Assembly (NCBI GenBank): GCA_963725315.1
Contig: CAVRYA010000007.1
Span: 310,001-374,000, forward strand
DNA length: 64,000 bases
Source: JBBRHQ01 sp963725315
GTDB taxonomy: Bacteria; Actinomycetota; Thermoleophilia; Solirubrobacterales; 70-9
Reading direction: 5' to 3'
Shown here piece by piece: positions 26,901 to 35,858 of the stretch. The notes under the pieces were generated by a model, which saw only the letters and a list, made by a program, of their open reading frames with translations, did no database searches and had not been told where the DNA came from. Both the position numbers and the translations under genes were made by a program. Numbering within the stretch: the first letter of the stretch is position 1; each line of letters starts with the position of its first letter.

Positions 26901-26956
26901 TCTTCGTCGAGTGGCCGAAATCCGGTCCATATCTCTTCTTTTCGTCCACTCGAAGA
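26901..26956. repeat. Inverted repeat between ArsR and flavodoxin genes
   Basis: TCTTCGTCGAGTGG (26901-26914) and CCACTCGAAGA (26946-26956) form an inverted repeat with a 3-base bulge, in the divergent intergenic region. It may be an operator or the hairpin of a leader; nothing else identifies it. Confidence 0.35.
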
Positions 26957-27004
26957 TGGGGAGGCGAAAGTCGGCCCGACGGATCGGGGTGGATACTGGG
27001 CGCA

Positions 27005-27512
27005 ATGAACGAGGTCTGGATCGTCGTCGCCAGCAAGTACGGGAGCACCTGGGAGATCGGCAAGGCGATCGACGAGGAGCTGAAGCGGTGGCGGTCACGA
27101 TTGCCGCGCCCTCGACGTCGAGGAGATCCGCAGCTTCACCGGGGCCGGCGCGGTCATCCTCGGCAGCGCCGTCTACGCCGGCCGCTGGCTGAAGCCGGCG
27201 CGCAAGCTGCTCGACGCGCACGGCTCCGAGCTGCGGGGGCGCCCCGCCTGGCTGTTCAGCAGCGGGCCGACCGGGGACCCGCCGCTGCCCGAGGAAGCCG
27301 AGCCGGTCGGGATCGCCGAGGCGATCGAGGCGACCGGCGCCCGTTCGCACGAGATCTTCTCCGGCAGGATCGAGGTCGAGCGGCTGAAGCGCCGGGAGCG
27401 GCTGCTGGTCAGTGCGATGCGGGCCCCGGTGGGTGATTTCCGCGACTGGGATGCGATCCGGAGCTGGGCGCGGTCGATCGGCAGGGAGCTCGGTGGAGCG
27501 GCGGCCGTCTAG
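27005..27512 (+). CDS. Flavodoxin-domain protein (one frameshift)
   Basis: About 169 residues. The FMN phosphate loop is at the start (VASKYGSTWEIGKAIDEEL). After a one-base slip near 27090 it continues DVEEIRSFTGAGAVILGSAV, GRWLKPARKLLDAHGSELRG, WLFSSGPTGDP and FRDWDAIRSWARSIG. This is the flavodoxin_5/HemG-like class, in which FMN-bound proteins act on protoporphyrinogen or other quinone-linked reactions, but the small size does not settle the substrate. Its end overlaps the start of the amine oxidase gene by 20 nt, so the two are one transcript. Confidence 0.72.
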
Positions 27513-29063
27513 CTCCGGCGCGCCCCTCGCCGACCCCGATCGCCCGGTCACCAGGCGCCGGTTCCTGGGTCGTGGCCTCGCTCTGGGCGGGGCCCTGATC
27601 GCCGCCGGCCCGCTGGCGGCCTGCGCCGGCTCGTCCTCTCCCCGCGCCGGGCGTCGCCCGGTGCGTGATCGTCGGCGCGGGCCTCGCCGGGCTCACCTGC
27701 GCGTCACCGGCTGCGCCAGCGGGGGGTGGCGGTCGAGGTCTATGAGGCGCGGGCCGACAGGGTCGGCGGTCGCTGCTGGACCGCCCGCGGCTTCGCCGAG
27801 GACCAGGTGGCCGAGCACGGGGGCGAGTTCATAGACAGCGACCACGCCCGGATCCGGGCGCTGGCGGCAGAGTTAGGCCTCCGCCTGGAGGACCGGTTCG
27901 CCTGGGAGAGGCGGCGTTCGGGAGTCCGCTCGCTGATCTACCTCGACGGCTCCCTGCGCCGCCGCAGGCAGGTGCTGGGCGGTTTCGGCGCCCTGAAGCG
28001 ACGGCTGCGGGCCGATGCCGTGCGCACCGGATACCTCGGCGGAAGCTACGCCAGCGCGGCGGCGCGGCGCTTCGACGCCCTCAGCGCCAGGCAGTGGCTC
28101 GAGCGAAACGTGCCGGGCGGCTCGCGATCGCTGCTTGGACAGGTCGTCTCCGAGTACCTCACCGAGGAGTTCGGGCTCGACCCGGGCCGCCTCTCCGCCA
28201 CCAACCTCTTCTACATGCTCGAGAAGCCGGGCTCCGACCCCGTCTCGAGCGACGGCTCGGACGAGCGCTTCCACGTGCACGGCGGAAACGACCAGATCCC
28301 CCGGAAGCTGGCGGCGAGGCTGCCGGAGGCGACCCTTCACCTCGACGCGCCGCTGGAGGCCCTCCGGCGGCGGGCCGACGGCTGCTACGCGATGCGCTTC
28401 GGCAACCATCCCGGCGAGGTCATCGCCGAGCGGGTCGTGCTGGCGACGCCCTTCACGACCCTGCGCCGGGTCGACCTCGATCGAGCCGGCCTCAGCCGAC
28501 TCAAGCGGAGGGCGATCGCCGAGCTGGGGATGGGCACCAACTCGAAGCTGCTGATGCAGTTCCGCCACCGACCGGCCCGCTTCAGGCGCTGGAACGGCGA
28601 CCTGATCAGCGACCATCCCCTGTTCGACACCTGGGACACCTCGCTGACCCAGCGCGGCGCCACCGGGCTGCTGACCGTTTACACCGGCGGCGCCGCGGGC
28701 AGCCACTACCGGGCGGCCCGCGCCCACGGGCCCGCGCCCGCCCGGGTGGTCAGGGAGACGCTGGCGGCGCTCGAACGGGCGGTGCCCGGGATCAGCGCGG
28801 ACTTCAACGGGCGGGCATGGCTCGACGAGTGGTCGGCGGATCCCTGGTCGCGCGGCTCCTACGCCGCCTTCGAACCGGGCCAGGTGACCGGCTTCCTGGA
28901 TGCGATCGCCCGGGCCGAGGGCGGGCTGCACTTCGCGGGCGAGCACACCTCCGTCGCCTACCAGGGCTTCCTCGAGGGAGCCGTCGTCTCAGGAGAGCGC
29001 TGCGCCCGCGAGGTGCTCGCTCCGAAGGCCGCGGCGTTGCACGCTGCCGCCGCATTCGCTTAG
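27493..29063 (+). CDS. Tat-exported FAD-dependent amine oxidase-like protein (two frameshifts)
   Basis: GTG 27493 with AGGGAG upstream. The N-terminus has a twin-arginine signal (TRRRFLGRGLALGGALIAAG) with a lipobox-like LAAC. FAD motif CVIVGAGLAGLTCA is followed by VEVYEARADRVGGRCWTARG and GGEFIDSDH; the C-terminal FAD part reads GGLHFAGEHTSVAYQGFLEG. This is the monoamine oxidase/protoporphyrinogen oxidase superfamily, about 520 residues. Frame slips lie near 27655 and 27708 (the second looks like one extra C in GTCACCGG). Pairing with a flavodoxin suggests a redox pathway outside or at the membrane; the substrate is unknown. Confidence 0.8.
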
Positions 29064-29099
29064 GATTGCCGCGCCAAGCTCGTCCGCCGCCAGCCGACC

Positions 29100-29954
29100 G
29101 TGTCCCGACTTCCAGCCGCCCTCGCACTCCTCGCCGTCCTCGGCGCCGTCGTCGCGGGCTGCGGGTCCAGCAGCGACACCACCGCGACGGTCGCCGGGGC
29201 CGCCGACTGCACCCCGGCGAAGCTCGCCACCCACGTCAAGGGCAAGCTGACCGTCGCCACCGACAAGCCCGCCTACCCGCCCTACTTCGAGGACGACGAT
29301 CCGACCAACGGCAAGGGCTTCGAGAGCGCGGTCGCCTACGCGATCGCCGATCAGCTCGGCTATCCGAAGTCGAAGGTGGTCTGGACGGTGGAGCCCTTCA
29401 ACGCCTCCTACGCGCCCGGTCCGAAGGACTTCGACTTCGACGTCAACCAGATCTCGATCACCCCGGCGCGTTCGAAGCAGGTCGACTTCTCGGCTCCCTA
29501 CTACACGGCGAACCAGGCGGTGGTGGCGCTGAAGGACTCCGACGCCGCCAAGGCCACTTCGCTCGCCGACCTCAGTGACACGACGATCGGCGTCCAGATC
29601 GGCACCACCAGCCTCGAGGCCGTCAACGACGTGATCGACCCGAGCACCGACCCCAAGGTCTTCGACAACTCCAACGACGTTGTGACCGCGCTGAAGCAGG
29701 GCCAGGTCGACGCGGTCGTGGTCGACGTCCCGACCGCGCTCTATCTGACCGCCGTGCAGGTGCCCACCGCGACCGTGGTCGGTCAGTTCCCCGCACCCGG
29801 CGGCGACCGCTGGGGGGCGCTGCTCAGCAAGGGCTCACAGCTCACCGCCTGCGTCTCGAAGGCGATCGTCACGCTGCGCTCCTCCGGGAAGCTGCAGCAG
29901 ATCACCAAGCAGTGGATGAGCAAGGCGGCGGGGGCGCCCAACCTCCCGAGCTAG
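29100..29954 (+). CDS. Amino-acid ABC transporter solute-binding lipoprotein
   Basis: A 284-residue family-3 (SBP_bac_3) binding protein. GTG start, signal peptide with lipobox (LAVLGAVVAGCGSSS), then GKLTVATDKPAYPPYFEDDD, KGFESAVAYAIADQLGYPK, FDFDVNQISITPARSKQVDF and APYYTANQAVVALKDS. Those parts line the amino-acid site. It is the first gene of a three-gene importer (permease and ATPase follow), separated from them by a strong hairpin that probably lowers downstream expression, as is usual for binding proteins made in excess. Confidence 0.9.
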   Translation: MSRLPAALALLAVLGAVVAGCGSSSDTTATVAGAADCTPAKLATHVKGKLTVATDKPAYPPYFEDDDPTNGKGFESAVAYAIADQLGYPKSKVVWTVEPFNASYAPGPKDFDFDVNQISITPARSKQVDFSAPYYTANQAVVALKDSDAAKATSLADLSDTTIGVQIGTTSLEAVNDVIDPSTDPKVFDNSNDVVTALKQGQVDAVVVDVPTALYLTAVQVPTATVVGQFPAPGGDRWGALLSKGSQLTACVSKAIVTLRSSGKLQQITKQWMSKAAGAPNLPS

Positions 29955-29959
29955 CCTCC

Positions 29960-29982
29960 GGGACGGCTTCTGAAGCCGTCCC
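29960..29982 (+). terminator. Attenuating hairpin after the binding-protein gene
   Basis: GGGACGGCTTC and GAAGCCGTCCC are perfectly complementary around one central base, six nt after the stop codon and 27 nt before the permease start. Likely an intra-operon terminator or mRNA-stabilising hairpin. Confidence 0.65.
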
Positions 29983-30008
29983 ACCCTGCGGTCAGAATCG
30001 ACCCGGTC

Positions 30009-30845
30009 TTGGCCGAGACCGCCGTCATCGGCGAGCGCCAGGCTGCCCGCGCGGCGGCCAAGCGTCGGCGCGCCCGCCGCGGGCAGCTGATCGCCGTTGT
30101 CTCGACCGTTGTCGTCCTCGGCGGCCTCACGGTGCTCATCCTCACCAGCCCGGGCTGGTCAAGCGTCCGCGACACCTTCTTCTCCTGGAGCGCCTTCAAG
30201 GATTCGTTCCCGGCCGTGCTTCGCGCCTTCTGGCTCGACATCCGAATATTCATGGTCGTCGAGCTGGTTGTCCTGGCCCTCGGGCTGGCGGTCGCCCTGA
30301 TTCGCACCAGCCGCATGCCCTCGCTGTATCCGCTGCGGCTGATCGCGACCGTCTACACCGACGTCCTGCGGGGCATCCCCGTGATCCTGCTCGTCTACCT
30401 GATCGGCTTCGGGATCCCCGCGCTGCGGCTCAGCGGTCTGCCGACCGACCCGGTGATCCTCGGCGGGATCGCCTTGACGCTCGCCTACGGCGCCTACGTC
30501 GCCGAGGTCTACCGGGCCGGAATCGCATCGGTCCACAGCAGCCAGCGCGACGCGGCGCTGGCGGTCGGGCTCACACCGGCCCAATCGATGCGCCACGTGA
30601 TCCTTCCCCAGGCGGTGCGACGGGTCGGCCCACCGCTGCTCAACGACTTCATCTCCCTGCAGAAGGACGTCGCCCTGATCTCGATCCTCGGCGTCGCGGG
30701 CGAGGCCTTCCGGGTCGCCCAGATCGACTCGGCCTCGACCTTCAACTACACGCCCCTGATCGCCGCGGCGATCCTCTATCTGACCGTGACCGTCCCGCTG
30801 GCGAGGATTGTCGATCGGATCGGGACCGGCCTCGAGACGCGCTGA
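30009..30845 (+). CDS. Amino-acid ABC transporter permease (HisM/GlnP type)
   Basis: A 278-residue permease starting at TTG 30009. After a basic cytoplasmic N-terminus (ARAAAKRRRARRGQ) come about five to six helices, including FMVVELVVLALGLAVALIRT and ALTLAYGAYVAEV. The EAA-loop motif is GLTPAQSMRHVILPQAVRRV, which contacts the ATPase, and TDVLRGIPVILLVYLIGFGI is typical of polar amino-acid permeases. It works with the binding protein upstream and ATPase downstream. Confidence 0.9.
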   Translation: MAETAVIGERQAARAAAKRRRARRGQLIAVVSTVVVLGGLTVLILTSPGWSSVRDTFFSWSAFKDSFPAVLRAFWLDIRIFMVVELVVLALGLAVALIRTSRMPSLYPLRLIATVYTDVLRGIPVILLVYLIGFGIPALRLSGLPTDPVILGGIALTLAYGAYVAEVYRAGIASVHSSQRDAALAVGLTPAQSMRHVILPQAVRRVGPPLLNDFISLQKDVALISILGVAGEAFRVAQIDSASTFNYTPLIAAAILYLTVTVPLARIVDRIGTGLETR

Positions 30846-30857
30846 TGACGGCCGCCG

Positions 30858-31595
30858 GTGATCGATGTCCGCGAGGTGACCAAGTCCTTCGGCGAGCGCC
30901 AGGTCCTGCGCGGCGTCAGCCTGACAGTCGCCGAGCACGACGCGGTGGCGCTGATCGGCGCCTCGGGCTCGGGCAAGTCCACCCTGCTGCGCTGCATGGA
31001 CCTGCTGGAGGAGATCGACGACGGCGACGTCTTCCTCGACGGGGAGGTGATCACCGATCCCTCGGTCGACCCGGTCGCGATCCGTCGGCGGCTCGGCGTC
31101 GTCTTCCAGGCCTACAACCTCTTTCCCCACCTGAGCGTGCTCGACAACGTCGCCCTCGGCGCCAGGCGCGCCCAGGGAGTGGCCCGCGCCGAGGCGGAGG
31201 AACGAGCCCGCGAGCTGCTGGCCGGCTTCGGCCTTTCCGGCCGGGAGACCGATCGCCCCGACCAGCTCTCCGGCGGGCAGCAGCAGCGGGTGGCGATCGT
31301 CCGGGCGATCGCCTCGCGCCCACGGGCCCTGCTGCTGGACGAGGTGACCAGCGCCCTCGACCCCGAGCTGGTCGGCGAGGTTCTGGCCGCGGTCCGAGAC
31401 CTCAAGGCTGAGGGCGTGACGATGATCATCGCGACCCACGAGATGAGCTTCGCCCGCGAGGTCGCCGACACGATCGCCTTCCTCCACGACGGCTCGATCG
31501 TCGAGCAGGGCTCGCCGGAGCGGATCCTCGCCGACCCCCAGCAGCCCCAGACCCAGAGGTTCCTCAGGCGGCTCCTCGCCGGCGCCCGGATCTGA
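30858..31595 (+). CDS. Amino-acid ABC transporter ATPase (GlnQ-like)
   Basis: A 245-residue ATPase: MIDVREVTKSFGERQVLRGV, Walker A GASGSGKSTLLRCM, Q-loop VVFQAYNLFPHLSVLDNV, signature LSGGQQQRVAIVRAI, Walker B LLLDEVTSALDPELV, H-loop IIATHEMSFAREVADTI. Motifs and length match GlnQ/HisP. One small oddity is Val in place of Pro in DEVTSALDP, which is common in this subfamily. Last gene of the importer operon. Confidence 0.93.
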   Translation: MIDVREVTKSFGERQVLRGVSLTVAEHDAVALIGASGSGKSTLLRCMDLLEEIDDGDVFLDGEVITDPSVDPVAIRRRLGVVFQAYNLFPHLSVLDNVALGARRAQGVARAEAEERARELLAGFGLSGRETDRPDQLSGGQQQRVAIVRAIASRPRALLLDEVTSALDPELVGEVLAAVRDLKAEGVTMIIATHEMSFAREVADTIAFLHDGSIVEQGSPERILADPQQPQTQRFLRRLLAGARI

Positions 31596-31664
31596 CCGGC
31601 GCCCGCCAGGCATCTGTGCCCGACGGCACACCCGGCCCGTGGCTGCTGGCGTAAGGTGGTATCG

Positions 31665-32977
31665 ATGCCTGCGGCGCTCCCACCGGGCCCCGTCAGCCGA
31701 AGACGATCCAGACGATCGGCTGGTGGTCGCGCCCGATCCCCTTCCTGGAGCGCTGCCGCTCTCGCTACGGCAGGCGCTTCACGGTCCGCCTGCTGGCCAC
31801 CCCGCCCTTCGTGATGCTCTCCGACCCGGAGGAGATCAAGCAGGTCTTCACCGCACCGCCCGAGGTCCTCCATCCCGGCGAGGGGGCCCGGATCCTCGAG
31901 CCGATCGTCGGGCGCCACTCGGTGATCCTGCTCGACGAGGGCGAGCATCTCGAGCAGCGCAAGCTGATCCTCGGCGCCTTCCACGGCGAGCGGATGGAGC
32001 GCCTCAGGGGCCTGATGGAGGAGGTCGCCCGCGCCGAGGTCGATCGCTGGCCGCACGGCGGGCGCCTCGCCCTTCATCCCCGCCTCCAGGAGCTGACCCT
32101 GGAGGTGATCCTGCGTGCCGTCTTCGGGCTGGGGGAGGGGGAGCGGCTCGACTCTCTGCGCCAGCGCCTCACCGCGATCCTCGAGTTCGGCTCCAACCCG
32201 ATCTCGCTGCTGCCGCCGCTGCAACGACTGCTCGGCGGGCACGGTCCATGGCGGCGCTTCGATCAGCTCAGCCGGGAGACCGACGCGATCCTCGGCCGGC
32301 TGATAGACGAGCGTCGTTCCGACGGGGTCGCCGGCGACGACGTGCTGACGATGCTGCTCGAGGCGCGCCACGAGAACGGCGCGGAGATGTCGGGGGAGGA
32401 GATTCGCGACGAGCTGATGACGCTGCTGGTCGCCGGGCACGAGACCACCGCCTCGGAGCTGGCCTGGTGCTTCGCGCGGCTCTCCCACGAGCCTCGCGTG
32501 CTGGGACGGCTGGTCGAGGAGATCGATGACGGCGCCGGCGAGGATTACCTGGCGGCGACGGTGCAGGAGACCCTGCGACGCCGCCCGGTGCTGCCGAACG
32601 CGGCGCCGCGCTTCGTCAAGGCCCCGATAGAGGTCGGCGACTGGTCCTACCCCGCTGGGGTCTGCCTCGTCCCCAACGCATACCTGGTCCATCACGACCC
32701 CGAGATCTATCCGGACCCCTATACCTTCCGGCCGGAGCGATTCCTCGACGCCTCGCCGGGGACGTACAGCTGGATCCCCTTCGGCGGCGGACGGCGGCGC
32801 TGCATCGGCGCCAACTTCGCCCTGCTGGAGATGCGGATCGTGCTGCGCACCGTGCTCGCCGCCAACCGGCTGATGGCAGCGGGCGATGCCACCGAGGTCG
32901 CCCGTCGCCGGGCGATAACGATCAGCCCGGCGCAGGGCGCCGAAGCGGTGCTCGAGAGGCGCCCGGTCGCCGCCTAG
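31665..32977 (+). CDS. Cytochrome P450 (one frameshift near start)
   Basis: About 435 residues. ATG 31665 opens MPAALPPGP, and after a slip near 31700 the sequence continues PKTIQTIGWWSRPIPFLERC and RYGRRFTVRLL. Intact from there: I-helix oxygen motif LLVAGHETTASELAW, K-helix ETLRRRP, the PERF motif TFRPERFLDA, and haem loop FGGGRRRCIGANFALLEMRI with the Cys ligand. It resembles broad bacterial P450s of the CYP102/110/132 kind. A P450-type ferredoxin and reductase are encoded at 12.3-13.7 kb, a possible redox partner. Confidence 0.88.
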
Positions 32978-33032
32978 GACCCCGGCGCCGGCTCCGCTGC
33001 CGCCGGCTCCGGGGTCGACCACGGGGCGGGGT

Positions 33033-33995
33033 TCAGCCGCCGGCTCGATGTAGAGCACCTCGGAGTCGCTGAGCCGATCCTCCCACGCCCGCCGGCGCGG
33101 GTTGAAGAGAATCCCCAGGAAGCCGATCCCGAGGGTGATCACGGAGAGCCCGAGGCCGATCAGCCGCCTCAACGCCTGACCGAAGCGCAATCCGCCGCTT
33201 CCCGTGGGAATCGAGCCTGATCCGCAGGAAGCGCATTCCCGGGGTCTGGCCCGTCAGGGTCCAGAAGATCAGCAGATAGACGGCGCCCAGCGTCAACCAG
33301 GCAGTGGCGCCAGCCACCAGCGCCTGGTCGGAGGCGCCATCGCCATTGCCGCTGAAGGCCGAAGCGATCAGGGCCACGATCGCGGCGACGGCGGAGAAGG
33401 AGAGGTTGACGATCAGCAGGTCGGCGCCGATCGCCAGGGCACGGCTGACCAGGCCCGCGTTCGCCGAGGGCTCGGTGCGGGGAGCCCTGAAGACGATCCG
33501 GCGGGCGATCCGCTCGACAGGGAGGTCGAGGCGATGGGCGAGGCGGGCGACCTGGCGGCCGATGTCGGAGATCAGCCCGACTCCCTGGGCGGCGACCGCC
33601 GCCCGAACCTCGGGGGCCTCGGCGATCCGCTCGACCAGCTGCTGCGCCTCATCGCTGGCCAGCAGCCGGCGCCAGACCTCGTCGACCATCTCGCTGTCAA
33701 GCGCCTCGATCAGAGCCTGCTTCAGCGCCTCGCTCTGCAGGGCGCCCTGGAACGCCTGCTCGACCGCGGGCCCCTGGAGGACCCGGGTCAGCGCCCGCTC
33801 CACGGCCTCGCTCTCGACCGCGCCGACGATCGCCTCCTCGGTCGCCACCTCGACCGCCCGGTCGACGCCGGTGGCCCCGGCGACCGTCTGCGCTCCGCGG
33901 ACGCCGGCGCCGAGCAGGCGGGCGGGGAGGGGGAGCGGCCGCTGCGGGCGGCCGCCGCCCGGTGGGGGCGCCGTCGGGTCGGGGCCGTCAGCCAT
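33033..33995 (-). CDS. RDD-family membrane protein with long helical N-domain (frameshifted)
   Basis: About 315 residues. The first 150 are soluble and helical (VESEAVERALTRVLQGPAVE, RRLLASDEAQQLVERIAEA), then an RDD-type membrane domain: LVSRALAIGADLLIVNLSFS, GAVYLLIFWTLTGQTPGMRF, RIRLDSHGKRRIAF. After a slip near 33185 comes GQALRRLIGLGLSVITLGIG and FNPRRRAWEDRLSDSEVLYI, the conserved RDD ending (WHDRLAGT-like). The most natural stop is the TGA at 33033-33035, which would require a second small indel. Function of RDD proteins is mostly unknown; Na+/H+ exchange has been reported for some. Confidence 0.7.
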   Translation of the reverse strand: MADGPDPTAPPPGGGRPQRPLPLPARLLGAGVRGAQTVAGATGVDRAVEVATEEAIVGAVESEAVERALTRVLQGPAVEQAFQGALQSEALKQALIEALDSEMVDEVWRRLLASDEAQQLVERIAEAPEVRAAVAAQGVGLISDIGRQVARLAHRLDLPVERIARRIVFRAPRTEPSANAGLVSRALAIGADLLIVNLSFSAVAAIVALIASAFSGNGDGASDQALVAGATAWLTLGAVYLLIFWTLTGQTPGMRFLRIRLDSHGKRRIALRSGVEAADRPRALRDHPRDRLPGDSLQPAPAGVGGSAQRLRGALHRAGG

Positions 33996-34037
33996 CGCGC
34001 CGCGAGTCTAACGCCGCCCCAGCGTCGCGCCACGCCG

Positions 34038-34086
34038 GCCGAACGCAAGGTTGCGTGCCCATTGGGGCCCTAACGTTGCGTTCGGC
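34038..34086. repeat. 49-bp palindromic element, copy 2
   Basis: GCCGAACGCAAGGTT pairs with AACGTTGCGTTCGGC with one mismatch, with a 19-nt interior containing GGGGCCC. The right arm TAACGTTGCGTTCGGC is identical to that of the copy at 25537-25586. It lies 43 nt upstream of the minus-strand RDD gene start, in a 434-nt intergenic region. Confidence 0.6.
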
Positions 34087-34181
34087 GAGAAGCGTGGGTC
34101 TGCATGGGCGCGTGCAGCGTCGATGCCGGGCGCGGCCGCGGCGCGCCTGAGCTCGTGACGATGGTTGCGTGATCCCCGCAG

Positions 34182-34197
34182 TGTGACGAGCGTCACA
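34182..34197. promoter_or_regulatory. CRP/GlxR-type palindrome upstream of the Rpf-like gene
   Basis: TGTGACGAGCGTCACA fits TGTGA-N6-TCACA exactly and extends to 18 bp (GTGTGACG/CGTCACAC). It is 233 nt before the Rpf-like start. The 230 nt between hold no gene; they are GC-rich with several possible hairpins and may be a long regulated leader, but I could not match them to a known riboswitch. Confidence 0.6.
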
Positions 34198-34429
34198 CAT
34201 GCGCAACACCCGCTGCTGGCAGGGTTCCCTCCCTTACACGGAACAGACCCCGGCAGGCGCCGGCCCGATCAGCGGGCGACGGCGCTCCAGATAACTGCCG
34301 CCGGGGCCATGGAGTCCGGAAAGTCGCCTTTGCCTCGCAGCTCCCGTTCGCGAGGCCGACACGCGGCCGCCGCGCGCGCCGAATGCGCGCGGACGACCGG
34401 GCATCGACGCACGAACGGAGGTTGTTCGA

Positions 34430-34924
34430 ATGTTCAAGACGCGCATATCCAGAATCGGAGTCACGATCGGGGCCCTGGCAGCGGTCGCCTGCCCCGCAGC
34501 CGCCCTGGCGGCGGCCGGCGACAAGTCCGAAGGCGGCGATCCGCCGGCCAGGATCCGGGCGCAGATGGTGCCACTCGAGCGCCCCGCCGAGCACCTGCAC
34601 AAGACGATCTCGGTCCAGGTTCCGAAGATCCGCGCGGAGCGCCGCGCCCACCTGCGAACGCAGCGGCAGGAGGCCTTTGCGACTCTCCCCGGCGGCGTAT
34701 CACAGGGCACACTCGACTCGATCGCCGCGTGTGAGTCCGGCGGCGATCCGACGGCCGTCGATTCCTCCGGCACCTACCGGGGCAAGTACCAGTTCGACAC
34801 GGGCACCTGGGCCTCGGTGGGCGGCAGCGGCGACCCGGCCGCGGCGCCCGAGGCCGAGCAGGACTACCGGGCGGCGCTGCTCTACTCGCAGTCGGGCTCC
34901 AGCCCCTGGCCGATCTGCGGCTAG
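34430..34924 (+). CDS. Resuscitation-promoting-factor-like transglycosylase
   Basis: A 164-residue exported protein with GGAGG seven nt upstream of ATG. Signal peptide (GVTIGALAAVACPAAALAA), a helical linker (HKTISVQVPKIRAERRAHLR), then the Rpf domain: TLDSIAACESGGDPTAVDSS with the catalytic Glu in CESGG, GTYRGKYQFDTGTWASVGG and QDYRAALLYSQSGSSPWPIC. Rpf proteins cut peptidoglycan to support growth from dormancy. A CRP-type site lies in its long upstream region; in mycobacteria rpfA is known to be CRP-controlled. Confidence 0.88.
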   Translation: MFKTRISRIGVTIGALAAVACPAAALAAAGDKSEGGDPPARIRAQMVPLERPAEHLHKTISVQVPKIRAERRAHLRTQRQEAFATLPGGVSQGTLDSIAACESGGDPTAVDSSGTYRGKYQFDTGTWASVGGSGDPAAAPEAEQDYRAALLYSQSGSSPWPICG

Positions 34925-34928
34925 GCAT

Positions 34929-35651
34929 CTAGGCGGCATCGTCCGGCTCTGAGCCGAGGAGCGCCTCGCGGAAGACGCGTGCCTCCTCGGCGAAGAGACG
35001 GCCGAAGTTGTGCTCGCGGTCGAGCAGGATGCGGCGCTTGGTCTCAAGGGTTGCCGGGCGCGGCGCAGAGGCGATACCTTCGGCGACCTCCAGCGAGCGC
35101 TCGAGGGACGCGCCGTCGGCGACCACCTCGTTGACTACCCCCAGCTCCCTCGCCTCCTCGGCGCCGAAGGTGCGACCGCTGAGCGAGACCTCCGCGGCCT
35201 GGCCGGGGCCGAGCACGGCCCGCGCCGAGGCGTAGGAGGGTGGGATCCCGCGCGGCAGCTCCGGGAAGCCGAAGCTGGCCGAAGCGGCCGCGATGCGGAT
35301 GTCGCAGAGCAGCGCCAGGGCGAACCCGCCGGCCAGCGCCGGGCCGTTGACCGCGGCGATCACCGGCCGCGGGCAGGACCCGACCGCCTCGAAGGCGCCG
35401 GTCGAGGTCTCGACCAGCCGCCGCTTGTGCTCGGCGTCGCCCCCGAACTCGGTCACGTCCATGCCGGCGCAGAAGGCGGGCCCCGCCCCGCTGAGGACGA
35501 TGCTGCCGACGCTGCGGTCCTCGCCCAGGCCCCTGAAGGCGTCGGCCAGCTCGAGCCGGAGGTCGATCGAGAGGGCGTTGCGCTTCTCCGGGCGCTGCAG
35601 GGTGACCAGCGCCACCTCGTCGCGCCGCTCGATCGAGAGGAGGCCGGCCAC
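34929..35651 (-). CDS. Enoyl-CoA hydratase/isomerase family protein
   Basis: A 240-residue crotonase-fold protein: ERRDEVALVTLQRPEKRNAL, oxyanion-hole segment GAGPAFCAGMDVTEF and the second CoA-site stretch RPVIAAVNGPALAGGFALAL followed by CDIRIAAASASFGFPELPRG. The Glu in PELPRG sits where one of the two hydratase glutamates lies; I cannot locate the other with confidence, so isomerase or hydrolase activity is possible. Intact and compact. Convergent with the Rpf-like gene, 4 nt apart. Confidence 0.85.
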   Translation of the reverse strand: MAGLLSIERRDEVALVTLQRPEKRNALSIDLRLELADAFRGLGEDRSVGSIVLSGAGPAFCAGMDVTEFGGDAEHKRRLVETSTGAFEAVGSCPRPVIAAVNGPALAGGFALALLCDIRIAAASASFGFPELPRGIPPSYASARAVLGPGQAAEVSLSGRTFGAEEARELGVVNEVVADGASLERSLEVAEGIASAPRPATLETKRRILLDREHNFGRLFAEEARVFREALLGSEPDDAA

Positions 35652-35716
35652 TGGCTCACTCTAACGCCGCGTCCGACGGCTTCCGTGCATACGTCCCCAA
35701 GGATCGTGGCTTCTGG

Positions 35717-35808
35717 CCGGCGGGTCCTGTCATGGATGGGACCCACCATTCCCTGCGCTCCACGGCGGGTGCTCGGGGATGGGTCCTCCCATCCATGCCA
35801 CCCACCGG
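35717..35808. repeat. 92-bp imperfect inverted repeat
   Basis: CCGGCGGGT (from 35717) and ACCCACCGG (to 35808) flank a perfect 11-bp pair CATGGATGGGA (35731-35741) and TCCCATCCATG (35787-35797), with more partial pairing of GACCCA/TGGGTC inside. It lies after the MMPL gene stop, between two minus-strand genes, and could be a large terminator. This and the enoyl-CoA hydratase upstream region are the only content of the 207-nt gap. Confidence 0.5.
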
Positions 35809-35858
35809 AGAAAAGGCTTGCGATTCCTCGGTGCGGACGGCGGCGGTCGCTGTGGGGC

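Noticed and set aside
31112..33190. A 692-codon open frame on the minus strand opposite the P450 gene
   Set aside because: Only its first ~50 codons (the C-terminal part of the RDD protein after an indel) look real; the rest is antisense to the P450 and has no recognisable domain.
34200..34429. c-di-AMP (ydaO-type) riboswitch in the leader of the Rpf-like gene
   Set aside because: Such riboswitches are known before rpf genes, and the leader is long, but I could not match the conserved core segments. A covariance-model search (RF00379) would decide.
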